From: Voacanga thouarsii
Lineage: Eukaryota > Streptophyta > Magnoliopsida > Gentianales > Apocynaceae
Assembly: GCA_026120185.1 (NCBI GenBank)
Contig: JANUWF010001176.1
Coordinates: 4,411,501 to 4,475,500, forward strand
Length of the DNA stretch: 64,000 nucleotides
Direction of reading: 5' to 3'
Under the pieces are notes generated by a model. That model saw nothing but the letters and a program-made list of their open reading frames with translations. It was not told the origin of the DNA and did not search any database. Positions 47,616-58,625 of this stretch are shown piece after piece (within the stretch, counting starts at the first letter, position 1; every line of letters begins with the position of its first letter). The position numbers and the translations under genes are program-made.

Positions 47616-48330
47616 ATAGCCAAGCTCTTCATTTGTCCAGTAGTAACATGCGTAAGAGAGTTGCCTTGGTGGTCGTTGATGATGTGGTTTTCAGTTCAGC
47701 ATGTTTACCAGCAAATGTAAAACGGTTTCTCCCATCTTGTTCATCACTTTCTCCACTGCCTAAACCTATGGTCCCACTGTGTTTTTCTTTTGGAGTTCCA
47801 GATCTAATATGGCAGCCTTCGACCATGCCTAGAATTTCAGCAGTTGTTTGGCAAACTGCCCCACCTTCCGCTTTTGTGTTAAATATAGATGGTGCATCTA
47901 AAGGAAATGGTGGCATACTTCGCTATGCAGATGGGTGGTTTTTCATTTCTTTTCTAAGGCTGTTGGCATTGCTGGCTACAAACATGGAGGCGGAGCTAAC
48001 AGCTTTGATCATGGATTGAATCTATGTCTACGAAATGGTGTCTTCAGTCTTCAGGTGCAATCATATTCAGAGGTCTAAATTAAACACCTTTTGCATGCTT
48101 GAATCATCATGTCCATGGAGATTGAGAAATCAGGTTTAGCAGACAGCATAATGCATTCATTCCAGCTAGTTTCTTTCAGACGTGTTTTTCGTGAAGGGAA
48201 TAAGGTAGCAGATTTTTTAGCAAATATAGGCTACAAGCTAGATCCTCAGATTGCTCAATTGAATATTCTTCTTTTCATCAGCTTCCTCAGATGGCTTGTG
48301 CGCTATGTATTTTAGATTTACAACAAATTC
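47616..48330 (+). pseudogene. LINE RNase H domain
   Basis: Reads 'SAFVLNIDGASKGNGG', 'NMEAELTALIMD' and, after stops and frame changes, 'FQLVSFRRVFREGNKVADFL'. These are the D-G-A-S, E and late-Asp blocks of the plant LINE RNase H domain ('...LNTDGASKGNPG...N.AE..AL...VFREGN..AD.LA'). A deletion between GNGG and LRYADGWF removes part of the first strand. Decayed. Confidence 0.8.
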
Positions 48331-48443
48331 TATCTTTACGATGGACGAGGTAACTTGTAGCTGGGCTTTGCCCATCTTTTTATCTTCAACAAAATTTGCG
48401 GCACACTATGATCCGCTTTAAAAAGAAAAAAAAAAAAAAAAGA

Positions 48444-48918
48444 ACCTAGAGTGACAAAAGTCCTTGTCAAAGTGTGAACATACATTAGTGACAATAACCC
48501 TTGTCTCTGATTTGATACAAACCCACGTTGATCTTTTCTCATGAAATCCTATTCATCACTCTCTTGAGAACATGAAACTGCCCGTTGAAGTTTCCCATAG
48601 CCCCTCCGTTCATCATTATCACGTTGGTCCTCTACAACCCAGAGTTAGAAGAGACTGGCTGTGCTAATGCATGAAAGAGAAGGTCCATTGAATTTATTGC
48701 ATCCCTCGGGTGGAAAAGGCTTCAGAAAATGGATGATACAGAAAACATTCGTCAATCTCTAGCTGAAATGACATTTCTACTTTAACTTTCAAAATATTAA
48801 GTTAGCAATACATAGTGAAAATTACAACGCGATTGTTTTTTTTAAATTACACAGTTGATGAATGGTTAAGCAGACCCCTACCATTTACTAACAGATAGGC
48901 CAAACCGCGCATTTTAGA
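48444..48918. other. Unassigned interval
   Basis: No recognisable gene or element. The minus-strand ORF at 48542-48336 overlaps the LINE tail and is chance. Confidence 0.35.
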
Positions 48919-49700
48919 TTTTTTTTTTTAAAAAAAAAAAAGACAAAATGAAGTGCAGCAAGGGCCATTAACGGTCTATAAAACTGATTGTAGAAAGAAA
49001 TCCACTTCTAACAGAAGGATATAGTCCTACTAATAGACCAGTTTTTTCTTTTTCCTTTACAGAAGGGTTAGAAGGCTTTTGAAACATGGAGATACAAGCC
49101 AACTTCTTAGAGCCTTTGGTGATTTCCCTTGATACAATCCTGGGTTTTGGGCGGGGAAAAAAAAAAATCCTTTTTCCTTCTTGCCTTTTTGAGAGCAAAC
49201 TGGGATGAAATTATCATCACTAGGTAGCTCAGGAAGATTAACATAGAAATCTGATATCAATATGTGCCTTCTGAGTGCAATCTTCCTTATTTACCTCTAA
49301 AGAAGTATGAACTGGTACCACTTTGGTGACTTCAACTTGTGTGGTTGCCTTTTTTGATTGTCATCTACCGTCAGAAAATTTTACATCCCTGCCTATTTAT
49401 TTTTTAATAAACTCAGAAAAGTTATTCAATAATGCCTTGCTATTTGTAAAAGCTTTCTTTTTGTCTACTTGATTGGTTGAGCTTGGTCCACCCAAAGGAC
49501 CAGAATCTTGTTTGAGTGACTTGAGTAGAGCGGAATAAACTAAGTGCTGAAAACGACACTCGATCCCCGCGACTTTTGCATATCAACTTGATCAGAATGA
49601 TATTGTGTATCATTGTGACTAGATTTGGTTATATAGTTAAAAAGATCATTTACTGACTAACAAATTCCAGAATGTACGTTAACAAATGCAAGGGCATTAA
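48919..49700 (-). pseudogene. Second minus-strand retroposed ORF remnant
   Basis: A T run at 48919-48929 marks a minus-strand poly(A). To its right are broken minus-strand frames with 'ISDFYVNLPELPSDDNFIPV' and a Lys-rich 'CSQKGKKEKG', then upstream 'KQDSGPLGGPSSTNQVDKKK' (about 49530-49460), read across stops. It shares the I-S-D...IPV...K/K-rich order with 47085-47609. Not identified further. Confidence 0.35.
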
Positions 49701-49960
49701 CTATTTTTTTTTTTTTCAAGCACCCGAGTGTGAAAATTTTATTTTATAGGAACAGATAGTACAGCAATTTGAGGGAGATTACATTCTAATCGAGGGAACA
49801 GGCAAGGACATTAATTAATAATTACATATAATCTAATAATACATTGTTCATATATCTATCAAAACCATGAAAAGATAGAACCTAAATATATAATCCTCAA
49901 CATGAGAAAATAATATAGTTCTTAGTCGAATATAACCTAACCTAATGAATTGATGAGTCG
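49701..49960 (-). mobile_element. Short minus-strand LINE 3' end
   Basis: A T run (49703-49716) is followed by 'caagcacccgagtgtgaaaa' and 'ttttatttta'. On the minus strand this is '...aataaaattttcacactcgggtgcttg(A)n', the shape of a LINE 3' UTR. It resembles the tail at 47077-47115. The right end is not defined. Confidence 0.45.
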
Positions 49961-50940
49961 AAAAGTTGTAGCACATTGCAGGTTGAACATGTTTTGAAAT
50001 GATATTCGTTTTAGATTACACGTTGAATGTGGCACACAGCATTATCTATCACTTTTTGAAACCAAAGAAATAAATAAATTATTTCTCTCTTGAACTGCAA
50101 ATTTGATACCACATTTTGGTATTTGAATAAAGTTCATGAAACTGTCATGTCTCGAGTTTGGGGATGACACTCACAGAACTGAAAGAATAATGCGTCTATT
50201 TAAAACGTTACATGTTATAAAATAAAAAAAAATCTCAAATTAAAATAATCAATTAAAACTCATAACCTCATTAACTTTCTAATATCACATAATAACTCCA
50301 CATCATCAACTTGACCCTAAGCCTACCAAACATAATTAAAGAAAAATCGAAATAAATAAGACCCAAAAAGAGGAAAAAGTCCTGATCTCACAGTAACTGT
50401 TTCTCTATTACTCTACTATCAACATGCATGTTATCGACCGTATCCTAACCGCAAAAAATCGATAATTCAGAGATCCAAATTCAACGGTATCACTGATGGA
50501 CTAGGAAGCCCAAGAAGCCTCCATATATTAGATTGCATGTGAGAAGGAGAAAACCATTAACCAAACACGCACTACGACTTCGAATCAATTCAGAATATAC
50601 AAAATTAAAGATATGGCAAGACCAATTAAACATTGGCAATTTAACAAATTTGAAAATTAAATGTTGCAAAGAATTGTGGAATGAGCCATAAATGATAAGA
50701 ATATGCTTACCAGTCAGCTAGCTTTGCCACACATGGAAAGTACATTATGGATGGGCCAAAATGGACAGTAATTATTACAGGTATACCTCAATATTAATTC
50801 AATCGTAACGCTTTCCAGATACATACCTTATTAGAGGTAAATTTTTCTATATTTTCTGTTTACAGTAATAACTTATCATATTTAGTGTGGTTTCGCAAAA
50901 AAAATGTGTTTACCTTCATAAATCAAATTTAAGCAATCTC
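49961..50940. other. Upstream region of the isopentenyltransferase gene
   Basis: AT-rich sequence with no ORF of note and no recognised transposon. It probably holds the 5' regulatory region of the downstream gene. I do not name specific cis-elements because short matches would be chance. Confidence 0.4.
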
Positions 50941-50946
50941 TGTTCC

Positions 50947-50954
50947 TATAAATA
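50947..50954 (+). promoter_or_regulatory. TATA box of the isopentenyltransferase gene
   Basis: The sequence ctataaatagagg contains a consensus plant TATA box (TATAAATA). Transcription would be expected to begin about 25-35 nt downstream, near 50975-50985. It lies about 115 nt upstream of a good 5' splice site, consistent with a short non-coding first exon. Confidence 0.65.
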
Positions 50955-50977
50955 GAGGGAAAGATGGCTAGTTGATT

Positions 50978-51069
50978 CATCCAACATTCCTAAAATTTCT
51001 TGAAAACTCTTTCTTGATTCATCAGTCAGTACCTTAATTCCCTCTCATCCCTATATCCGTCCAGATCGG
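50978..51069 (+). other. Non-coding first exon (5' leader), predicted
   Basis: Runs from the inferred transcription start to 'ccagatcgg' before GTGAGT. It has no ATG (the ATG at 50964 lies upstream of the expected start). It is pyrimidine-rich near its end, as plant leaders often are. The start is uncertain by tens of bases. Confidence 0.5.
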
Positions 51070-51553
51070 GTGAGTCTCTAATACTTCTCTTGAAGGTGTG
51101 TAAATACATTTTATAAAAAATATACGAAAAAGCAAGTTACAGTAGATCGTGATTAAAATAACTTTTACAAAAAAAAAAAAAAATCCAATGAGAATAAGTT
51201 ACCAAGTTTAGATTCTGTGAGAAAGGCAAATTTACATGTTCTTTGTTTCCTTGGCCAACCCTATATTTGTCTGCATACCAATTCCCATCTTTTGCTTCAT
51301 TGTTTTTTAAGGGAAAATTCCTGTCTTTTCTTTTCAACATGTTGCTATATATGTTCGTTAGCACACCCCAAATATAGTTTGCATACAAATTCACAGTACG
51401 TTTTGCTTCTCATTATTCAATTTCCTCCAATGTGGAAATCGTACACCAATTTTCTTTTGACCGATCTTCTTTTTCCATTGGAATTTTCAATCTGATTTTT
51501 TGTTAAACCACTACAACCCTATTTTTGTTTTCATTTTTTTTTTCCTGTTGCAG
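51070..51553 (+). other. Predicted leader intron, 484 nt
   Basis: Begins GTGAGTCT and ends 'ttttcctgttgcag', a strong plant donor and acceptor, and is T-rich throughout. The acceptor is only five bases before the initiating ATG at 51559. Supported by splice-site quality only; no transcript was seen. Confidence 0.6.
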
Positions 51554-51558
51554 CCATT

Positions 51559-52600
51559 ATGAGTTTTGTTAGCGCGAACGCCAACAACAAGGTCATCATC
51601 ATAATGGGAGCAACGGGAACGGGGAAGACACGTCTTTCTATCGATCTTGCAGACCATTTTGGCGCAGAAGTTATCAACTCGGACAAGATTCAAGTGTACA
51701 AGGGGCTCGATATTGTGACCAACAAGGTTCCTGAGTCGGAAACAAAGGGCGTAGTGCATCATTTACTGGGAGTGGTGGAACAAGACGTTGACTTTACTGC
51801 TACTGACTTCTGTTCCAGGACCATTTTAGCCATTGAAAGAATCCTAGATTCTGGTAAGGTGCCAATCATCGTTGGTGGTTCCAATTCATATCTTGAGGCT
51901 TTGGTGGAAGACCCTTCTTACAATTTCAAGTCTACTTACGACTGCTACTTCATTTGGACGGATGTCTCTTCGTCCGTGTTGCATTCATACGTCTCAAAAA
52001 GAGTCGATCAAATGGTGGAAACAGGTATCATTTTTTATTTATTTTTTTTCAAGCCAGCAAATGGTGGAAAATTGATTAATATCAATAAAAAATACAGAGA
52101 AATGTATCCATTTGTATTATATTTGCAAGCGTGTGAATTTTTATTGTATTTGCATATTAGATAGATGCGTTCTCTAATTTAAAAATACAGGGCTCGTTGA
52201 TGAGGTAAGAGAGATATTTGAGATGGAGGCAGATTATGGCAAAGGCGTTAGAAGGGCCATTGGCGTGCCTGAAATGCATGATTATTTTGCATCCGAGGCA
52301 AAGGTTGATGCGGAGACCAGGAAGGTTTTACTTGAATCTGCCATTGACATGATCAAGTCTAATACTTGTGAATTAGCTGGCCGTCAGGTTGCGAAGATTG
52401 AAAGGCTTAGAGATGAGCTTCAGTGGGCTATTCACCGCATTGATGCTACACCGGTACACATGAAAAGTGGAGAGGAGGCTAATGAAGCATGGAACGAGGT
52501 GGTGCTGCGGCCATGCATAGAGACCCTTACTGAATTTCTCAAAAATGACAAGAAATGTGTCACTGCTCAAGGAATTCAGGCTACAATTTCTCGCAAGTAG
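51559..52600 (+). CDS. IPT: Adenylate isopentenyltransferase (cytokinin synthase)
   Basis: Predicted to transfer the dimethylallyl group to ATP/ADP, the first committed step of cytokinin synthesis. CDS is 51559-52024 joined to 52191-52600, giving 291 residues. Visible motifs: P-loop GATGTGKT (residues 17-24), NSDKIQVYKGLDIVTNK (40-56), 'GVVHHLLGV', 'DFTATDF', GGSNSYLEAL (106-115), 'CYFIWTDV', 'KRVDQMVETGLVDEV' across the intron, 'GVRRAIGVPE' and 'CELAGRQVAKIERL'. These match the plant ATP/ADP type, closest from memory to the Arabidopsis IPT5 group, rather than the tRNA type. All main motifs are intact and there is no stop. The start is the first ATG after the leader acceptor. Only ten residues precede the core, so no transit peptide is evident and a cytosolic location is possible. 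Family members are usually about 310-340 residues and often intronless. It is the only convincing host gene here. Confidence 0.88.
52025..52190 (+). other. Coding intron of the isopentenyltransferase gene, 166 nt
   Basis: Donor GTATCATT after 'gtggaaacag' and acceptor 'aaaaatacag' before 'ggctcgttgatgag'. Splicing (phase 1) restores the conserved VETGLVDEV run. Without it the frame reads a T-rich, non-conserved tail to a stop at 52162-52164. The intron is AT-rich, unlike the flanking exons. Confidence 0.85.
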
Positions 52601-52655
52601 CAAACCGTGGCGGAATATGTCCTCTATTTAGAAGCATTCTTCCTGACGGAGGAGA

Positions 52656-52661
52656 AATAAA
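52656..52661 (+). terminator. Possible poly(A) signal AATAAA
   Basis: AATAAA lies 56 nt after the stop codon, within a T/A-rich 3' flank. Position fits a plant polyadenylation signal for the preceding gene. Confidence 0.5.
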
Positions 52662-52699
52662 TCTTTGCAATAGATTTTTAGTGGTGTCTCGTTTTGTTA

Positions 52700-53400
52700 C
52701 TGCATTTTAGCAAACTAATGCTTGGTTTTGAGCGGAGGGGAGGAACCAGAGAGAGGAATGTTGATTACTTTACATTGTTTCTTATCCTCTCTTTTATTTA
52801 GACTTTATATTGTCTTTATTGCACCTCACATATTCCAAACCACATCCTATTTCAGTTGGAAAGAAATACGCTGATGCGAACGGGGAAAAAAAAAAAAAAA
52901 ATCAGACTCAATCTGTAGCTAGGGTTTAAAACTCCAATAGCTAACTGTGCTATCTATCGGCATGCGGCAACAATGGAAAAAGACAGAAGCCCACCAAACG
53001 AAACCAAACTGAGACAGTTTTATAGTTTATGGTTTTTTAGAGCCCTGAACTGAGAAAAAATCAAATCAAATCATGTGCTCATTTTGATTTTAAATGGAAT
53101 ACCATGGGAACGATTAGTTGGAAAGAACTTGATGGGAACGACGGGAAAAAATCAGACATTTACCTTAGCTTGGGCGTCAGCCACCAATACCTAACCACTG
53201 CCTATTTTTCTTGTTGGGAGATCAAAACAAATGTGGGTGTTATAAACGACTCCTCATTTTTCTTGATGGATTAACTCCGTTTTATTTCTACTCTGACAAT
53301 TGCAAAAAAAGATTTGTTTTGTTGAGCTGTTCTAAGATGTCAGAAGAGAAAATATTTTTCTTTTTTTTTTTTTGGATAATGCTCTATGACGAGCGTTCCC
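52700..53400. other. 3' flank, no gene seen
   Basis: AT-rich with A runs at 52888-52902 and a T run at 53362-53373. No motif or element recognised. Confidence 0.35.
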
Positions 53401-53551
53401 GTAACCCCTATCTTGGCATACTTGAAAAAGTCCATACAGATGAAAAGTGAAAAATGAGGTTGATATATTGACCAAAGGGTTGCCTAGATAAAAATTTGAG
53501 GTGTGTTGTTTGGTATGGCAAGCTTCTCTACATAGTTGGAATAGGAAGCTT
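53401..53551 (+). pseudogene. Copia RNase H tail
   Basis: Reads 'KVHTDEK' then, across a stop, 'LIY-PKGCLDKNLRCVVW', a decayed form of the copia C-terminal pattern 'VHTDENVADMLTKGLPxxKFE.C'. It is directly followed by an LTR-like start. Only the last few dozen residues of pol remain. Confidence 0.6.
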
Positions 53552-53668
53552 TGTTGGGTTTATTGGGCTCCCAAACTTTGTAGAAATAGAAGCCCATTGG
53601 TCCACTTAGGTTAACAAAATGGAAAGGAAAGAAAGGCTTTCTAGTCAACTCAATATAACAGTAGCCGT
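53552..53668 (+). mobile_element. Copia LTR start, truncated
   Basis: TGTTGGGTTTATTGGGCTCC follows the pol tail, as in the 3' LTR start of Tork-like copia elements. After about 115 bp it passes into a different LTR-like sequence. No partner LTR found. Confidence 0.5.
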
Positions 53669-53826
53669 GTAATACCCCACTATATATGTAGCCCAAACGG
53701 GTCGAGGATATCGCTCTATCCTTCAGACTAGGAGTCTTTATAATACAGTAAGAAAATAAATGAATAGATAAGTAAATCTCTGAAACTTTGAAATTGAATT
53801 AAAATTTTGAATAAAGCTATTACAAT
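53669..53826 (+). mobile_element. Gypsy LTR-like start, left of the CACTA insertion
   Basis: The sequence TGTAATACCCCACTATATAT followed by 'gggtcgaggatatcgctcta' has the form of a Tekay/Del LTR start. It is interrupted at 53827 and the remainder is taken to resume at 58626. Confidence 0.5.
53824..53826. repeat. Target-site duplication (left), AAT
   Basis: AAT precedes the CACTA end; matches 58623-58625. Confidence 0.7.
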
Positions 53827-53844
53827 CACTACTAGAACTTAGGC
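53827..53844 (+). repeat. CACTA terminal inverted repeat, left
   Basis: CACTACTAGAACTTAGGC; pairs with 58605-58622. Confidence 0.9.
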
Positions 53845-54167
53845 TAATTGTGACATATTTATTACAATATTTTTTAAAGATGTTATTAGAGGTACAATTT
53901 TGTGACATTTAGCCGAAAATGTCATAATAGACACAAGCAAAACTACGTCGTTTTGTTAAATTGATCACTAATGTGAAATTTAATAGCCTTTTAGAACCAT
54001 ATTATGACATTTTCTAAAATGTGCTGGGGTACTTTTTGTTCTTTGATATTGTGTTATCTATTTTGACATGGTTAAACTGTCATAATAACTATTCTAAAAA
54101 ATAAAAAAGAAAAAACTTTGAGTTGAAGAATCAGGCGCCATAAAGGGAACACAAAGAGTGCTAACCT

Positions 54168-54278
54168 ATCCGTGCTCTTTGTCTCACTCGAACACAAAAT
54201 AACTTTCGCCCTTCTTTTTCCCTATACATATTTTCCCAGCAAACCCATCCGTGCTCTCTGTCTCACTCGAACACAAAA
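54168..54278. repeat. Direct repeat inside the CACTA element
   Basis: 'ccgtgctctttgtctcactc' with 'gaacacaaaa' occurs at about 54168-54199 and again, with one change, at 54247-54278. It lies in pyrimidine-rich sequence that looks like a leader. Confidence 0.75.
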
Positions 54279-57121
54279 GCGAGAAGTTATTTCTTGTTGT
54301 CATTGATCTAGAAGATCTAGAAGGTGCGATTTTTTAATCTTTCGACTTGGAGAGATAGAGCACAACAAAGATGCGATTTTTCCCTTTCTTAACTTTACAA
54401 TTTGTTATTTTTCCTTTTCTTAGTTGTTGTGCAATTTGTTGGTTTGATCTTTCTGAATATTTCCATCAAAACAAAAGCGTTTGGACTGAGAAGCATTTGG
54501 ATCCTTTTTCTTTTGGCATATAATTTTTTTGGTTCCACACTTTGTCTTGTAATAGATTTTCCGAATCTGAGGCAATATGTTAATTTTTAAAATCTTGCAA
54601 GGGGTTCTTATTTCTCTTGAGGATCTCCTACCTTTGCTTGATGTAAGCCCCAAATTTTCTTCAATTGCTAATGATTGGGATGAGTTGGAGTTTTATTTAT
54701 TAGATTGCTTGATGAATTTGAATTATACAATGGTTTCTTTTCTTTTCTGTTCTTTTTTTTTTTTTTTTTTTTGCTATTTACATTTTTTCATCATTCTTGT
54801 ATCTATTTGTTTTCTTGAATGTGTTAATAATATTATTGTAACCTGTGTGCTTTATATCCATTTTTTTTTAATTTACATTTTTTTAAAAGTGACTATGGGC
54901 ATTGTAGCTCGATCTCGTCTTTATATGTAGTGGAAATAATTTTTCTTTTGGATTTCCTCTGTTTTTTTTTAAAATGGTTATCAAATAAGGATACCCTTAT
55001 TGAGTATGTTGTGTGGTTCTCCCTTCCATAAGATGTTGCATGTGCTGGCATTATTGTCTTGAATTTGCCAGTAATATTTCTTTTAATCGTGTAGTTGCAA
55101 CCCTGAATTTAACTAGAATGAAAATAAGTTTATTTTGCAGACGGTTATCCTACAACATAAAGGAAACTACTGCTTTCAAATTAGGATGTGTTTATATTTT
55201 ATGGCCCTTATCTATGCTTCCTTCCGTAAATGGTTGTCCCTCCTATTGCTGTAGAAGATTTTCTTTTCTTTTCTTATTTAGACCTTTCTTTATCGGGGGA
55301 TAAATTACTGCTTCAATTTATATTACTCCATACAAGATAAATATGCAGCTCCGGCTAATCATCTGATGATTCTTAGACCCAGTTTACCCCTTCAAAATTG
55401 TGATTGGATGATTTGTTCATCTCTAATTGTGTCTACTTGGAGTTTTTCTTCTACTTTTGACTGGTTTTAGGATGTCATGTTGATTTTTGGACCTTTTTCT
55501 TAACGGTGAAGATGATAAACCTGATGATTGGATTTTGGAAAAATTTTGAGGCACTATCATGATGGTTGTTATTTTAAATTGGGATTCCCAACACCTCAAA
55601 AGTTTTACAAGACAACAGAGATTGCTAAGCCTATTTTTTTGAAAGGCAATTAATCTTGTGCTATTTGTAAATTAAGCAGAATCATGGGCTATCAGTTTGT
55701 TGGGGAAATTCCATTTCATTTGCTATCTTTGGTTGGCTTATATTGACTTAAGTGTCTTTGTTCAATCAACTAAGACTACAACACTACCTTTGCAAGAGTG
55801 CCTCCTCATATCTACTATCACATTCCTTGGAATTTAGTGTTTTATGCTTCCCTCAAAAATGAGCATATCCAATATATTTTGTTATAATCTTTGTATTCTT
55901 CAGATTTATCTACTTTCAAGGCATAATTAGAATGACCAAAGGATAAGAATAGGTTTTTTTTCTATTCGAGTCAATGTTTCTTCCTAGATCCATCACATGG
56001 TTAGTTGTAAAATATTTCAAGTTGCTCTATTCTTAAACATTCTATAAATTGAATAGTTATGTCATGAACATTCTCCTAAATGTATGGGTTATCATCTTCT
56101 GTGAACCTAGCAAAAGTGAACCAAAAGTTTGGCTTTACATGTATGGTCACATTTGAATGTAGCTACATATAACCACTTAAGTTAGGACTAGGAACAGGAA
56201 GAATAAAAAGCAAGAAACAACATAAATCTACATAGTCTTAGGGGCTGGATATCATTTTCAGACTAATACCTAGCAAATATGAAGACAAGAACTTTGATCA
56301 ACAGGTGTTTGGTAAGGAGATTCTTTTGAGAGGCCGTTGAACTAATATCTTGTTGATGAGTGCTTAACTCACAGCTCGAGGGATCAAAGTTGAGAATCTA
56401 ATTTCCATCCATATCAAACACATATAAAAAATTTCACTTGTGCTTTAAATTTCTACCAGCTTAGTAGTGACAAGTAGATGGTATTAGCTTTTAGTTATTC
56501 TTATATCTCTCTTAGTAGTGATAGTTGGAGGGTGGGCAGCTATACGTTTCGTGGCTGACAATCAAGGAAAATGTAATTCCATATTGCATTTCAAATGTAG
56601 CTTCCAAAGTGCGCAATTTGTGTTGCTTTTTTTTTAAACTAATTTACCTACTATTTAAGGAGTTTGGTTGATGCATTTCCACATAGATTCTCATTTAACA
56701 TGGGGCTTCGCTATGTCTTTCCTTTTTTAGAATGAGCCTGGATTATTGCAGTTCGTGGGAGCACCTCCAGAAGACTTGCCTCCATGTTAATGATCTCTAA
56801 CCAAAGGTAATGCTAATAACTTATCCTAGTACATGAAATCTTTAATTTTTCTATAATCCTCAAGTCTTTGGTGCCTTTATTAGATGTGTTTGAGTTATAT
56901 TTGCTGAAATGGGTTTGATCTTGTAATCTGTCTTTTCAATTCATCCTTCAATTCTTTCGTCTCTTCATTTTGCACTAGTACTTAAATTCCTTCTTCTGGT
57001 TCTGAGTTGGGTTTGAGTTTGAATTGAGAAAAATGACTATTTCTTTGACTCGATTTTCTTGGTGTGGTGGCGTAGGTGGAACAAGATAATTTGAAGTTTA
57101 GATCAATTAAAGCTACCAAAA

Positions 57122-57870
57122 ATGGCCTCATCAAGTAGAAAAATTAGGAGGACGTGGAAAAATAGGGAGGAGAGAAGAAGAATTGATAAGGAATATGATG
57201 TGGTAAATATTCAATATTATTGTTTTCAAAGCCTCTTATGTTTTTCCAAGGAATTCTATAATTGGATGGGTGTGCTAGCAAGGAGTAATCTTTTTGGTAT
57301 TCATTAAGTTTGCATAAGATGTTGTGAAGCCATGGATAGCCTGCATATTGACAATTTTGAGGATAGAAGTGATGTATAAAAACAAACCAGGAAGAGAGAC
57401 AAGGGAGAATGGTAGTCTTGCTTATGACATGTTGACATATGCTGTTGCAAATTGAATTTCTAATTGAGTCCAACTAAAGAAATGCATATGTTACTTGTTT
57501 GTTTGTAACTTAAGATTAATTCATTCTCTCCATTATATCCCATTAAATATATTTTAGCTTCATTCTCCATTTTCTTGGATTTGTGTGGATGTTCTGAAGG
57601 TAATGAGATCTATGACACCTCTTTTTTTTTTTTTTTTAATTTTGGGCTAGTGCAAGGATAATCTTGTTATGTACTTCTGGGTTTCTAGTTGTTACTTCTA
57701 TTCATGCTTGCCGCTAACAATAAATGAGTTTCTTGAGGATATATGACACTTGCTATAACCACATAGATTTGAATATTTTTACTCAATTGAATACTAAAAT
57801 TCTGTTTTTTTCTAACTTAATTATGTATACAATTTATATATGGCAGGTCCGTAAGATTCGAGATGAATGA
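57122..57870 (+). other. Possible small spliced ORF in the CACTA cargo
   Basis: An ATG at 57122 opens a basic peptide (MASSSRKIRRTWKNREERRR). A donor-like GTAAAT at 57203 and acceptor 'tatggcag' at 57846 would join it in phase 0 to 'VRKIRDE' and a stop, giving about 34 residues. No homology recognised. It could be a remnant of a captured gene or chance. Confidence 0.25.
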
Positions 57871-58604
57871 TCATGAGAGGAAGCTTTGTTCTATGTGTTA
57901 TTTTGATACTGTATTTAAAAAAAAAAAGTACATTAGATTATTTTTCTAAGTGGAAGTACATTTTGATATTGATGTTAGAATTTTATTTTGAAAAAACTTT
58001 TATAGTTTTGATGTTTGCATGACTTCATAGACATATGTATATATGTAGACAGAATTTTGTACTTCCTAATATATGCAGACATATTTTGGGGTCTTAAAAT
58101 GATTTTATACTATATTAGACATTAGATTTTTTTTATTATTCCAAATCATATATATTTAAGAATTAAAATTTTTTACAGGATATGCAAAGATATCATCTTG
58201 TTTATAGTAAAAAAAAAAAAAAGTAACAATAAATGGTTTTATTTGTAAGAATAGGTTTGACCTGATAGTGCTAAATGCCATTACAAATGCTTATTGTGAC
58301 ATTTTCACATGTTAACATAAGTTTTGAATTTGAATGTTGGGAGAGTCTTAGTATGACATTTCTAATTGTTAGTATAGGTTTTGCATTTTGACTTGTAGAA
58401 AATCCTTTTATAATATGAACAAACGTTGTAAATGGGGATCTAGTGCAACAATTTCAAATGTACAATAGTTGCACATATTGTGACATTTCTTAGTGTCCTC
58501 CACTGCTATAGTAACACCTTTTTAAATGACATCTTCGGTGAGTGTCATAATATCCAAAGTATCACAACATATGCCTATTATAATATTTTTATCTTTCATA
58601 ATAG

Positions 58605-58622
58605 GCCTAATTTCTAGTAGTG
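58605..58622 (-). repeat. CACTA terminal inverted repeat, right
   Basis: Inverted CACTACTAGAAATTAGGC, followed by AAT at 58623-58625. Confidence 0.9.
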
Positions 58623-58625
58623 AAT

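Larger units (their letters stand above)
46965..48443 (+). mobile_element. LINE 3' fragment with RNase H, interrupted
   Basis: The left part (46965-47077) reads 'WWNKSQDAKFARLIHIACAF' then 'WEVSKERNQVVF', the linker before LINE RNase H. It is split by a minus-strand insertion at about 47078-47615 and resumes to the RNase H domain. The element ends 'atgatccgcttta' plus an A-rich tail at 48419-48443. Confidence 0.75.
53827..58622. mobile_element. Non-autonomous CACTA transposon, 4.8 kb
   Basis: Left end CACTACTAGAACTTAGGC and right end, inverted, CACTACTAGAAATTAGGC, match at 17 of 18 positions. The 3-bp flanking duplication AAT is correct for the CACTA superfamily. Both subterminal regions repeat 'tgtgacattt' and 'atgtcataat' words (53850-54090; 58270-58570). 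There is no TNP2 motif. The interior (about 54.1-57.9 kb) is T-rich with alternating exon-like and intron-like stretches, and may be a captured host or element transcription unit. It is unrelated in its terminal motifs to the 36-42 kb element, as far as I can see. Confidence 0.85.

Noticed and set aside
50964..50975. Upstream ORF (ATG GCT AGT TGA) in the isopentenyltransferase leader
   Set aside because: It lies only about 17 nt after the TATA box start, so it is probably upstream of the transcription start.
52025..52164. Alternative C-terminus of the isopentenyltransferase without splicing
   Set aside because: The read-through is T-rich and non-conserved, and it would drop the C-terminal half that follows intact after a good acceptor.
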